This document shows positions 56,182 through 64,000 of a stretch of 64,000 bases of DNA, piece after piece. The notes beneath the pieces are model-generated. The model searched no databases. It was not told where the DNA came from and was given only the letters and a program-made list of their open reading frames with translations. Position numbers and translations under genes: made by a program. How positions within the stretch are numbered: position 1 is the stretch's first letter; each line of letters begins with the position of its first letter. This DNA comes from Rhodoligotrophos sp. CJ14 (GTDB taxonomy: Bacteria; Pseudomonadota; Alphaproteobacteria; Rhizobiales; Im1). The stretch is taken from the NCBI RefSeq assembly GCF_038811545.1, contig NZ_CP133319.1, positions 1,612,001 through 1,676,000 on the forward strand. The letters run 5' to 3'.

Positions 56182-56279
56182 GCGCGATCCCTTTCCCGGT
56201 GCGACCAGTACCAAGCTGCGGCCGCAAACAGCCCTATGCCCGCGGCCCTTATGGCCACGGCGCCAAAGCGCTTCATCAT
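56178..56279 (-). CDS. Tiny membrane peptide upstream of the endolysin (33 aa)
   Basis: MMKRFGAVAIRAAGIGLF is followed by AAAAWYWSHRERDRA: a basic start, one membrane helix and a basic end. Its TGA overlaps the endolysin ATG by four bases, which makes translational coupling likely. It may be a second lysis factor (spanin- or antiholin-like), but its size forbids a family call. Confidence 0.55.
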   Translation of the reverse strand: MMKRFGAVAIRAAGIGLFAAAAWYWSHRERDRA

Positions 56280-56296
56280 TAGGAAATCCCCCGATT

Positions 56297-56815
56297 TCAG
56301 ATTTCAAAAGGCAGGAAACGGAATAGATCCAACCACCAAGTCATCAGACAGATGATGATGCCGATTGCCAACGAACCGCCCACCACATACCGCTTGCGCG
56401 TCACGGGCAACTGAGGATCCGAATACCAGACATAGCCCATGAACAGCAGCGAAACGGCGCTGACATAGAGCGCGAATGAAAAGGCAGGGTGCTGGAACAT
56501 TGCCGGAGGCCGACCGGCGACAAGATAGACAGCCCTCCATACGCTCGTGCAAAAGGTGCCAGTCATAAAGCCTGCCAGTGCCACAATGGCATAGTCCGTT
56601 CGGTCCGGATGATTGGTGGTCCGGATAATCCTCAGCATGACCCAAAAGAAGATAAAGGCCATCCCGACAACTGCACCGAGCATTAGAGAACTGGCGAACA
56701 CGAGAGCAAATGCATCAGACGTAATCGCCCAAATGCCCCAGAACAGCGCGCTCAGGATGGCGAACGCCCATATAATCCGGCTTCGTGCAGCGTTTTTGAC
56801 GAACCTACGCATCAT
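56297..56815 (-). CDS. Phage-associated membrane protein (172 aa)
   Basis: Four to five membrane helices are visible (about 13-31, 36-62, 74-94, 108-128, 141-160), with little outside the membrane. It overlaps the next upstream gene by eleven bases and lies in the lysis block, so a role in lysis or superinfection exclusion is conceivable. No family is recognised. Confidence 0.65.
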   Translation of the reverse strand: MMRRFVKNAARSRIIWAFAILSALFWGIWAITSDAFALVFASSLMLGAVVGMAFIFFWVMLRIIRTTNHPDRTDYAIVALAGFMTGTFCTSVWRAVYLVAGRPPAMFQHPAFSFALYVSAVSLLFMGYVWYSDPQLPVTRKRYVVGGSLAIGIIICLMTWWLDLFRFLPFEI

Positions 56816-57017
56816 GCCCCCGCACTACTCTTTTCATGCATTCTCGGATGATCTTGTGCGTCTGCTCATCGCGCCAGCGCATCCCCTCCGAGTCGAAAAA
56901 GCGGCGAGACACACGGGCCAGCTTCTCTGCTTCCTCACGGTTCCTGCGAACGGCTTCTTCAAGCTCCGGGTCCATGACCCGCGGCTCCGCCTTAAACAGA
57001 TCGGACAGCCAGCTCAT
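56805..57017 (-). CDS. Small charged phage protein (70 aa)
   Basis: MSWLSDLFKAEPRVMDPELEEAVRRNREEAEKLARVSRRFF is followed by further helical, highly charged sequence. It overlaps its neighbours on both sides (four bases upstream). Soluble, function unknown; called because it is part of the coupled set. Confidence 0.6.
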   Translation of the reverse strand: MSWLSDLFKAEPRVMDPELEEAVRRNREEAEKLARVSRRFFDSEGMRWRDEQTHKIIRECMKRVVRGHDA

Positions 57018-57349
57018 GAGCGATCCCCGGAAGGAGGAACTGGTTTGCCGACGAGGAGGAAGAGGGTATCCTTCAGGCTTTGATGGCTATGGCTCATGGC
57101 CACCACCGCTTTCGCGATCTCTTCCTGGCTCCGGATTTGACGTTCAGTAGAGCTTAGAAAAGACTCCAGGGTCTCCCTGGTGTCTTGCAGTGCCGCAGTG
57201 TTCACTTCGATGGTCCTGACCATCTGTGTGCGGTCTTGTCGGTCCTGGTCGTTGCGCTGTTTGATATGCCAGAGCAACACGACGATGAGCGCAATGCAGG
57301 CACCGGCAAGGATATTCCCCTGCTCGAAAAGAGCCTTGGTCAGGTCCAT
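57014..57349 (-). CDS. Phage protein with one membrane helix and a coiled coil (111 aa)
   Basis: The N-terminal helix (about 11-28, GNILAGACIALIVVLLWHI) anchors it; the rest is a long helical coiled part (RQDRTQMVRTIEVNTAALQDTRETLESFLSSTERQIRSQEEIAKAV). The layout is that of an i-spanin or a holin-associated protein, and its position in the lysis block agrees, but the family is not certain. Confidence 0.6.
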   Translation of the reverse strand: MDLTKALFEQGNILAGACIALIVVLLWHIKQRNDQDRQDRTQMVRTIEVNTAALQDTRETLESFLSSTERQIRSQEEIAKAVVAMSHSHQSLKDTLFLLVGKPVPPSGDRS

Positions 57350-57353
57350 CCGC

Positions 57354-57533
57354 CTAGTTCGCTGTCTTTAATTCAGGGGGGTTGCCGGACGGCCACGGGA
57401 GAGCATGCGGTAGCGCATCATGGCAGTCCTGATTTTGTTTCCGGCCGATCCGGCATCGCTCCCGGTATAAGAAATTGAGAAGCCCTATGGCGGCCCGAAA
57501 GACGCGATTTGCGGTCACTCGCGGCGCTTTCAT
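57354..57533 (-). CDS. Small phage protein coupled to the tailspike gene (59 aa)
   Basis: The ATG overlaps the TAA of the tailspike gene (TAATG). The peptide MKAPRVTANRVFRAAIGLLNF and onward is basic, with two cysteines and a proline-rich end (HALPWPSGNPPELK). The coupling and phage context argue that it is translated. Unknown function. Confidence 0.5.
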   Translation of the reverse strand: MKAPRVTANRVFRAAIGLLNFLYRERCRIGRKQNQDCHDALPHALPWPSGNPPELKTAN

Positions 57534-60223
57534 TAAGTGCTGGTCATATAGACGGGCGACCAATCTGTATTGAGAACATGGCCATTGCCGTTCGTTAAGC
57601 GCATCCAGCCCAGCAATACCTTCCCCGATGCCAAGGCAGGTGAATTGTTTCTGACCAGCTGCCCCCTACGAAAATAGCCAGCCGAGGGCATTGAGCCGTT
57701 TGACAGCATGAAACCGCTATCCGTTACGGATGAGAACTGGCCAAATGTCGGAGAAGTCGGGTTACAGTCCTGAAAGAGGCTGAAGTTTTCAAATTCGTTT
57801 GCCACCTGAGCAATACCGCGAGGAGTTGCGCCCGACCAATCCCAGATATACCTATTTCCACTCGCATGAATTAGAGCGGTCTGAGCGTAGATGTTTCGCT
57901 GGCAGTTCTTAAAGGCGCAATTGGTGACAACCAGTCCGCGAATGAACTGCGCGTAAATGCCGTTCCAGCTCGTATTCGTTGTACTCGTCCAAGTCCCATC
58001 CAGTGGTTGCGTTCGCAACGAGGACTCATGGTAGGGATCGATGTCGAACAGGCATCCAGTGACCGTTGCCTCGATATGAAGTGCTGCGGCAGCGGCAATT
58101 GAAATGCCCTGGGTACATCTGAAGATGTTGTTGCTCGATATGAGTAGTCCCTTGATGTATGTAAAGTTCTGTATTCTGACTGCGTTGCGAACCCCATTCA
58201 TGATATTGCCGAGGATAGTCACGGAGTCCAAATCTAAGCCGCTGAGGTCGATGCCCTCGATCGTCCGGATGAGCGTTGTGACGGCCGGATCAATTGGCCC
58301 ATCATTTTCCCAAAGCTGACCGAAGCCTGAGGACGAGAACGTGGTCATGCCAGCCAGCGTCTGTTTGATCGTATTCCCGGAAATGAGGATTGCCGAGTTC
58401 GGGGCGCGGGGGTTATCTATGCCGCCCTTGTTGATAAACGGATCTGGCACCTGAAATGCGCCGGTGGCAGAGTTGTAGTCTCCAATCAAAGTTGTGATAG
58501 CTTCACCGCCGCTCCCCAGGTTGCGCGTTCCGCTTAGGAAAATTGCTGATCCCTGCGCCCCATAACCAATGACGGCGCTGTCCATGCCGTCCACCAGGCT
58601 ATTGTTCGTAATCACGACTGAGAACTTGGGCATGCGCCCTTCGGTGTAGATATTTGTAAGGCTTACATTGATGCCATAGCCGTAATAGAACCGACCTCTG
58701 TTGTTTGCAATTATGACGTGTCGAGCCCCAAGAACCTTAAGGCCCAAGCACTTCTCGAACCGGTTTCCAAGAATTGCTATGTGAGACTTGATCAGTCGCG
58801 TAGTATCAGCAAACACGTTGAGCGCAATGGCATCATCACCCGCCTCAATCACCGTGTTACCGCTGACGAGCGCATAGGTTACGTCAGAGACGTTAATTCC
58901 ATCACGACAAGTCTTCAGGATCTCGCAATTGAGGACTTCGGCGCGTTCAGCGCGGACGCAGATGCCCATATGGCGACTATAGATAGTCCGGACATTCTGA
59001 ATGCGAGCGTGCTGGCACCGGCCTATGAAAATAGCCCTACTAGTATCCTCGCCAAGAGCGGGATTTCTATCACCATATCCCCAGGCAGTAAGGTCTTTAA
59101 TTTCAATGTCTTCGGAGCCATCCGTATCATCAAGCCGGATGATGGATATACCATCGACCAACGCATACAGAACGGTAGCCCCCATCCCTGCGCCGGCCAA
59201 GTTCACCTTATTTTTCATCCGAACAAAACTGTTGATACCGAAGATGCCTTTACCCAGGCGAACTGTCCCCCCGCCCTTCAAGTCCATAAAATCAATGGCG
59301 TTCTGAATGGCGATGGTGTTGTCTGTTCCGGTTCCCGCAGTCGTGTTTCCATCGCCTATGGCACCGAACATCTCGCAAGAGACGTCCTGATCAGCCGATA
59401 GCTCCCACCAGGCCCCATCGGAGGATTGGAACTTGCCGGCGTGACTCGGTTCGGAGCCCACCTTCTTGTAGAGCGCAGCTCCGCCGTCTGTTGGCTGGGC
59501 AAAGCCGTTCGTGCGGACATAGGACACAAGAGTGTCGATAGTCGCTTGCTGAGCCGCAAACGTGGAGGCGTACATTGGGCTCTCAAACGGCTGAGCCGAC
59601 CCCAACGCATCAAGAGCAGCTTGCGCGAGCTGCCGGGACGTGTTTGCCGAAACTGCAAAGTTCTGAGCATCGTCACGAGCACCTTCCGCCTCATCGACTA
59701 TGACCGCACCAACCGTATTTAGATCGTTGATGGCGTTCGTCTCAGCATTGGCGATTGCGGTAAGAGAGGTGGTTTCCTGGCCCTCCACGGCTTGTATCGC
59801 GGCCTGCTCGGCTGATTTAATGACCGCCACAGACGCCGCTGTGCCCGCGCCACCACCAGACACGATAATGAAGCGCTGATTGGCCAGATCCACACTGACG
59901 AGGTAGACGCGCCCAGGCGTGAGGGCGTTAGGCTGAAGGGGCTCCAGAAGCTCATCAACCAGCGGCCATGCCATATGCCCATTGGCGGAGAGCACCACCG
60001 GACCAGTATTCGCATGGATCGGCTTCAGCCGGAAAACGGTCTGATCTGCATACGATGAAATCGCGGGATCAAAGGCACCCTGGATCGCATTGCCCGTTCC
60101 CACCAGGTTACCCAGCTCCAAAGCAACGTTGGTCCAGATCGGGCGGACCTCATTGTTGATGTCCTGGGCAAATTGCGTCCCCGAGCGCGGCCCGGTAGTC
60201 GGGACCCCACGATTTGCAGCCAT
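57533..60223 (-). CDS. Phage tailspike / tail fibre with pectate-lyase-type beta-helix
   Basis: The protein has 896 residues and no signal peptide. Residues 1-270 form a structural N-terminus with a helical low-complexity part (about 130-230, rich in A and E), probably the tail-attachment and trimer region. MFGAIGDGNTTAGTGTDNTIAIQNAIDF (about 285-311) opens the pectate_lyase_3 domain, followed by long beta-helix repeats to about residue 830. AAGGAA stands six bases before the ATG. Such spikes bind and often cut the host surface polysaccharide. Confidence 0.88.
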   Translation of the reverse strand: MAANRGVPTTGPRSGTQFAQDINNEVRPIWTNVALELGNLVGTGNAIQGAFDPAISSYADQTVFRLKPIHANTGPVVLSANGHMAWPLVDELLEPLQPNALTPGRVYLVSVDLANQRFIIVSGGGAGTAASVAVIKSAEQAAIQAVEGQETTSLTAIANAETNAINDLNTVGAVIVDEAEGARDDAQNFAVSANTSRQLAQAALDALGSAQPFESPMYASTFAAQQATIDTLVSYVRTNGFAQPTDGGAALYKKVGSEPSHAGKFQSSDGAWWELSADQDVSCEMFGAIGDGNTTAGTGTDNTIAIQNAIDFMDLKGGGTVRLGKGIFGINSFVRMKNKVNLAGAGMGATVLYALVDGISIIRLDDTDGSEDIEIKDLTAWGYGDRNPALGEDTSRAIFIGRCQHARIQNVRTIYSRHMGICVRAERAEVLNCEILKTCRDGINVSDVTYALVSGNTVIEAGDDAIALNVFADTTRLIKSHIAILGNRFEKCLGLKVLGARHVIIANNRGRFYYGYGINVSLTNIYTEGRMPKFSVVITNNSLVDGMDSAVIGYGAQGSAIFLSGTRNLGSGGEAITTLIGDYNSATGAFQVPDPFINKGGIDNPRAPNSAILISGNTIKQTLAGMTTFSSSGFGQLWENDGPIDPAVTTLIRTIEGIDLSGLDLDSVTILGNIMNGVRNAVRIQNFTYIKGLLISSNNIFRCTQGISIAAAAALHIEATVTGCLFDIDPYHESSLRTQPLDGTWTSTTNTSWNGIYAQFIRGLVVTNCAFKNCQRNIYAQTALIHASGNRYIWDWSGATPRGIAQVANEFENFSLFQDCNPTSPTFGQFSSVTDSGFMLSNGSMPSAGYFRRGQLVRNNSPALASGKVLLGWMRLTNGNGHVLNTDWSPVYMTST

Positions 60224-60239
60224 CGATGTTTCCTTGAAC

Positions 60240-62930
60240 TTAGGCGTGGATTTGAGGAGCTTCGTCCACAAGCGCGAGGCGGGCGCGATCCGGCCCGTTC
60301 GGCTTGACGTCAAAAATGAGCATGCGCTTCACGACAGCGCCCGATGCGGCGCCAACGGTGACCAGGAGCCCGGCCCTGAGCTCCGGAAGCATGGCAGGCG
60401 TCGAGAAAGTCAACTCGCGCGTGATCTGGGCTTCCGCGACTTCCTTGGTGATGACCGTTCCATCTCCCAACTCGATTGCAACAGCAGCCGTGCCAAGTGA
60501 GAAGATATCATCCTCAGCAAGGATGTTCTCGGCCCAGAGGAGGTCATTCACGGTCGAAAGCGGCAGGTCCCAATCAACCACGATCCCAGTGGCCATCTCG
60601 TCAGTATCGCGGATCACCTCGACCACCCGGCCCGAGCCAGCGTGCCGATCGAGCAGGAAGTGTTGCACGCCCACGAGCTCGCCGCGCTGAGCGCGCAGGC
60701 TGTTGAAGGCGACATCGAGATAATGCTTGTCGCGATAACGGTCCTGGCGCAGATCGAGCGTGATCCGCTTGTCCACCTCGGCCGCAGAGGTGAGCCCGAT
60801 GCAATCTACCGCCTCGACCAGCGCGTCCCCTGGCAGGTTCCCGGCATTGTAACCGTCCGCGTATACCACCCGCTCAGTCACGGCATAATCATTGTTTCGA
60901 TCGAAGAATGTCGCGCGGATCGCCAACGGCTTCTCATCGAAGCTCTTATCCAGCGAGAATCCGAAGCTATTGCGTTCGGTGAACAACTGGACGGGTGTCT
61001 CGGCAGAACGATCACGCTCGATTACAACGGCCCATGTCTCAGATCTGCGGACGGCGGCATGGCCGCAGGCAGCCACCATTTGCAGGGCCTGCTCAACGCT
61101 ACCGCTCTCCCAATAAGCGTTCACCTCAAGACCCTGAGACTGGCAGTCCTCATACCAATCGCCCAGATTATCATCGTCCAGAAGAGCCTGCGGGGTCGGC
61201 CGCTTGTTGTTCGCCGCGCCGAGCAGGATCTGACGATACCAAGCTGCAGGGTTGCGCATCTGCTGCGGTGTCTGTCCCCAGCTGGAGCCAGTCCAGTGGA
61301 ACGCCATGCCCTGCGCCATCACCGTCAAGCTCTGGATCTCGACATCCGAGGCCTTCACCGCGACCACAGCAATATTGTCCGCCTGGACGGGCGGCTCGTT
61401 CCAAACCGAAGTGATGTCCTCGAGCATCACTTCCGAGACGGTCCAACGATCTGGACCCGAACCTTTCGGTCCGACATGCCGCCCGTCCTGAAACCACCGC
61501 CAGGGATTAGTGTGGATAGTCCACTCGAATGTGGGGGACGCGAATGGGTCCACACGCATCACTGGAGAGCGGATCGTCTCGATCTCATAGGCGCCCTTTG
61601 GCCATTCATCCGGGTCAAGGTAGATCTCGACGCCGTTAAGGATGCGCCGCTGGCTTCCAGACCTGATAACCTCACCCGCGTCGATGCGCTCGAAGTAAGG
61701 ATCCGCCTCAAACGCAGGGGTACCGCTTATCGCATCCGGCGGTGCGTAACTCACAACCGCGCCAACGCCGCCTCTCGCGGAGCCTGGGTGGAGATCTCCC
61801 CCACCTGGAAACGGCGCAAAAATCAGCCTCACTGAAACCCGAAAGGGCGCCTGTTTGAACTCGTTGCCTTGGTAGATGCATATACTCGGCAACATGCGCC
61901 AAGCTGTCTCCCCACGACGCCTGATGCGATGCTGAACCGCGATGATGGAGACAGGATAGTCCGCATTGTCCCGGCTAAGACCTACCGGAAGATGATAGTT
62001 GATGTGGATCTCGTCCGGGTCCTCCCGGCTGGCGTAGCGCACCCATTTCGGCAAGCTGTTGTCCGGGGTGGTTTGGTCCACCAACACTGCCGCGTCCGCG
62101 GTGTCTGCTTCCGAGAATTGGTACCTATCCAGCCGCGTGTTGATGATCTGTGATGCGCCAACCCGCGGGAAATCAGGCAGGTTTGGCGGGCCTCCATTCC
62201 CGTCGAAGATGTTGACGGTGTAGTTATCCGCCCCCGTGATCGAACCGCCATTGATCCAGACATCGCTCAGCGTGTGATGGCCCGAGAAGCCGCAGATCAT
62301 GTGAACGACGCGGCGATTGCCATCGTTCTCGATCCAAATCGGGCAGATCAGCCTGGGGGCAACGCGCATCCGGCCAATTACAGTCGGGATCTGATCGAAG
62401 GGAGCGAGCTGATTGACGCCCGTCGCGCCGGCTTGGCCGAGTGCATCGGGGGAACCGCCGCCACGCTGCTTCGGAGTTGCAGGCGGAGCTAATGCATTCA
62501 GAGCCAAACGCCCGACGATGCCGACTCCAGCAGCTAAGGCCTGAGCACCGAATGATCCGCCGGCAATCCCAAGCAAGGGAATACCCGCGCCGCCAACCCA
62601 AAGTGACACGCCGATAATGGCAATTGTGGCCAGGGTGGTGAAAATGCTCTTGCCGCCACCGCTCCCTTGCAGCCGCACGGCAAGGCGAACGGATGTCACC
62701 CGATCCGCCTTTAGCCGAGTATGCCGCCAAAGATGGCGAGGGACGGTGATCTCCGATGTTTCGTTCGCGACGATGACGACGCCCCAAGCCGGGAAGTCCC
62801 TAAACACCGGATCGGCTCGCATCGCTTCGCGAACGATCTCCGCTATGGTAGCCCCTTCTCGCGCGCACCACTCCAGGCGCGGACGGGCAAGCGGCTCCGC
62901 GGCAGCTGTGACAGGGACAATCTGGTTCAT
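60240..62930 (-). CDS. Phage tail tip protein, TipJ / host-specificity protein J family
   Basis: The 896-residue protein starts with a region seen in TipJ proteins (PRLEWCAREGATIAEIVREAM and VPRHLWRHTRLKADRVTSVRL), a hydrophobic hinge (about 91-140, IFTTLATIAIIGVSLWVGGAGIPLLG), and then IPTVIGRMRVAPRLI. The middle and end show the fold of baseplate hub proteins (INYHLPVGLSRDN, YEIETIRSPVMRVDPFASPTFEW, FLLDRHAGSGRVVEVI). It closes the tail tip and joins it to the spike. The ATG overlaps the stop of the NlpC gene. Confidence 0.85.
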   Translation of the reverse strand: MNQIVPVTAAAEPLARPRLEWCAREGATIAEIVREAMRADPVFRDFPAWGVVIVANETSEITVPRHLWRHTRLKADRVTSVRLAVRLQGSGGGKSIFTTLATIAIIGVSLWVGGAGIPLLGIAGGSFGAQALAAGVGIVGRLALNALAPPATPKQRGGGSPDALGQAGATGVNQLAPFDQIPTVIGRMRVAPRLICPIWIENDGNRRVVHMICGFSGHHTLSDVWINGGSITGADNYTVNIFDGNGGPPNLPDFPRVGASQIINTRLDRYQFSEADTADAAVLVDQTTPDNSLPKWVRYASREDPDEIHINYHLPVGLSRDNADYPVSIIAVQHRIRRRGETAWRMLPSICIYQGNEFKQAPFRVSVRLIFAPFPGGGDLHPGSARGGVGAVVSYAPPDAISGTPAFEADPYFERIDAGEVIRSGSQRRILNGVEIYLDPDEWPKGAYEIETIRSPVMRVDPFASPTFEWTIHTNPWRWFQDGRHVGPKGSGPDRWTVSEVMLEDITSVWNEPPVQADNIAVVAVKASDVEIQSLTVMAQGMAFHWTGSSWGQTPQQMRNPAAWYRQILLGAANNKRPTPQALLDDDNLGDWYEDCQSQGLEVNAYWESGSVEQALQMVAACGHAAVRRSETWAVVIERDRSAETPVQLFTERNSFGFSLDKSFDEKPLAIRATFFDRNNDYAVTERVVYADGYNAGNLPGDALVEAVDCIGLTSAAEVDKRITLDLRQDRYRDKHYLDVAFNSLRAQRGELVGVQHFLLDRHAGSGRVVEVIRDTDEMATGIVVDWDLPLSTVNDLLWAENILAEDDIFSLGTAAVAIELGDGTVITKEVAEAQITRELTFSTPAMLPELRAGLLVTVGAASGAVVKRMLIFDVKPNGPDRARLALVDEAPQIHA

Positions 62931-63355
62931 GCGAGCGAGCGATGCCTGCGAATGTCTTTGATGCGGTGCCGGAGCCTCAAACTATTCCGGTCCTGGACTG
63001 CAACGTCAGCATCCCTTTCAATGTGGATTACGCGCTTGCTGTCCAGCGCACAGCCGATATGCACGATCCCGGTGCGCTCAATCCCGTCCACCCCGACATA
63101 TTGCCCAGTCATCAGAACAGCATCGTAGGGCTGCATGGGGCCGGTCACCGGCAGCCATTCCTCTCCATGGCGGTCGCGATCCATAGCCCGACAGACCCGG
63201 CGCAGAGCACCAGTCGGGATGCCGTCATAAAGTGGCAACTTGATCCCGCAGCGCTCCAAAAGGATGAGCCGATAGAGGCCCCAGCAGTCGAGCCCGGCGC
63301 GCGTTCTCCCGTTCTCGCGAAAGGGGATCGCGAGGTAACTATCCGCCCAATTCAT
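62927..63355 (-). CDS. Phage NlpC/P60-family tail peptidase
   Basis: The 142-residue protein has the catalytic opening RAGLDCWGLYRLILLERCGIKLP, in which the cysteine of D-C-W-G is the nucleophile. A histidine follows in GIVHIGCALDSKRVIHIE. The family cleaves cell-wall peptides and helps the tail to pass the wall. Order DUF1833 - NlpC/P60 - TipJ is that of gene transfer agent-like and lambdoid tails. Confidence 0.88.
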   Translation of the reverse strand: MNWADSYLAIPFRENGRTRAGLDCWGLYRLILLERCGIKLPLYDGIPTGALRRVCRAMDRDRHGEEWLPVTGPMQPYDAVLMTGQYVGVDGIERTGIVHIGCALDSKRVIHIERDADVAVQDRNSLRLRHRIKDIRRHRSLA

Positions 63356-63362
63356 CAGGTTC

Positions 63363-63887
63363 CTATCGGAAGAGGCTCGGGAACCGCGCCTGCGTCACGC
63401 GCTGCCACGGCCACGGGTTTGATGTCAGCCGCTGCTGGATAAGATCGCCTTCAACCCGCGTTGTGGTCGCGGTCACATTCACGAGCTCGAAATGATCATA
63501 GGCCAGTTGCACCTCATCCGGCGCGCTCGCCAGCACATATTCTATCTTCACGGACACCGGGCCCGAGATCGACTTGATCGTGTCGCCTATCCGGCGGTCG
63601 GTATTGGCGATGACCAGTCGGCCGCTCGGTGTTCCCTCGCTATCGCTCGGCCGCTCCAGATGGAAAGCGAAAGCCAGGAACTCTTCTCCGCGCGACATAA
63701 CGTTCTCGCGGCCGTTCACAACCCGGATCGGCTCGGCCAATGGGGAATGCGTGATGGTGAGCAGGAGAAGCCTGGAATAGGCCAGCTCCTGGTCGCCCAC
63801 CATCTCGTCAAGTTCGGGGAGCGTATCAACGTCAAAGACGTTGCTCTCGCCCAGTACATTATTGGACCAGAGGAGATCATCAGCCAT
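63363..63887 (-). CDS. Phage minor tail protein, DUF1833 family
   Basis: The protein has 174 residues. LPELDEMVGDQELAYSRLLLLTITHSPLAEPIRVVNG and FHLERPSDSEGTPSGRLVIANTDRRIGDTIKSISGPVSVKIEYVLAS are the recognisable parts. The end QRLTSNPWPWQRVTQARFPSLF matches the typical C-terminus of this family. It is a component of the tail tip. Its start overlaps the stop of the upstream gene. Confidence 0.82.
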   Translation of the reverse strand: MADDLLWSNNVLGESNVFDVDTLPELDEMVGDQELAYSRLLLLTITHSPLAEPIRVVNGRENVMSRGEEFLAFAFHLERPSDSEGTPSGRLVIANTDRRIGDTIKSISGPVSVKIEYVLASAPDEVQLAYDHFELVNVTATTTRVEGDLIQQRLTSNPWPWQRVTQARFPSLFR

Positions 63888-64000
63888 CAGGGATACCGGT
63901 AGATCTCAAGCGAAACCTGCCATTTCGCACCGACTGCGGAATACTGGGGCGGGCCTGTCATGATCCACCGCCCAGGCTGATGATCGTCAGGGCCGGCGAA
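63886..64000 (-). CDS. Phage tail protein, C-terminal end (partial)
   Basis: The frame enters from the right edge and gives 37 residues (HQPGRWIMTGPPQYSAVGAK and then WQVSLEIYRYP), ending in a TGA that overlaps the DUF1833 ATG. The position and the Y-W-x-V-x-L-E-I-type end suit a small tail protein before DUF1833. Too little is present for a family name. Confidence 0.55.

Noticed and set aside
60642-61835. Plus-strand frame of 397 codons in the prophage
   Set aside because: Shadow of the TipJ-like tail gene; composition is unlike a protein and there is no ribosome binding site.

Overview
The window reads as a piece of chromosome from an alphaproteobacterium, most likely of the order Hyphomicrobiales (Rhizobiales). 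The reasons are the addB-addA pair, the phoR-pstSCAB-phoU-phoB order, GC-rich codon use, small families common in that order (DUF1206, DUF3606, DUF3072) and prophage genes of rhizobial type. The species cannot be named from the sequence alone.

Region 1 (1-24.6 kb) is ordinary core or semi-core chromosome. It holds the end of addB, all of addA, then a complete phosphate-starvation operon (sensor kinase, PstS/C/A/B transporter, PhoU, PhoB) with two Pho-box-like sites and a tandem hairpin between pstS and pstC. After this come transporters (MarC, TauE/SafE, EamA, MFS), a DUF808 membrane protein, a hybrid histidine kinase, a MAPEG protein, a DUF1206 protein and an HD-domain hydrolase. At least two copies of a roughly 95-100 bp palindromic intergenic repeat lie here.

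Region 2 (24.7-39.6 kb) is accessory. It opens with the 3' part of a tRNA-Val(GAC) gene, the usual scar of an element integrated in a tRNA. To its right lie a 14-bp palindrome and a seven-gene operon of phage type in which every start overlaps the preceding stop. Then follow a cluster of strong hairpins without genes, small phage-like genes and a fused nuclease-methylase-specificity restriction protein broken by a frameshift. There is also a row of remnants (LigD piece, DUF3606, a thermonuclease and a small gene behind the restriction gene), and three transporters of probable host type. No integrase is visible.

Region 3 (39.8-54.8 kb) is a surface polysaccharide locus. It holds a broken sugar-phosphate transferase, an O-antigen-ligase-like protein, tRNA-Lys(CTT), a methyltransferase-like gene, and ManC-Gmd-Fcl making GDP-L-fucose. 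After these come a Wzx flippase, a pyruvyl transferase, two GT4 glycosyltransferases, a Wzy-like polymerase, a WecG/TagA-type transferase and a secreted beta-helix protein. The genes from about 46.6 kb on are visibly richer in A/T than the core, as is common for horizontally exchanged polysaccharide genes.

Region 4 (54.9-64.0 kb, all minus strand, running off the right edge) is the tail-tip, tailspike and lysis end of a prophage: tail protein, DUF1833, NlpC/P60, TipJ-like tail tip, a beta-helix tailspike, small coupled genes, a GH19 endolysin and a holin-like protein. Its tailspike and the last polysaccharide gene share the same pectate-lyase-type N-terminal motif. I did not find a system that I can call clearly new; the best candidates for a second look are the hairpin cluster at 28.8-29.3 kb, the coupled phage-type operon, and the prophage/polysaccharide junction.
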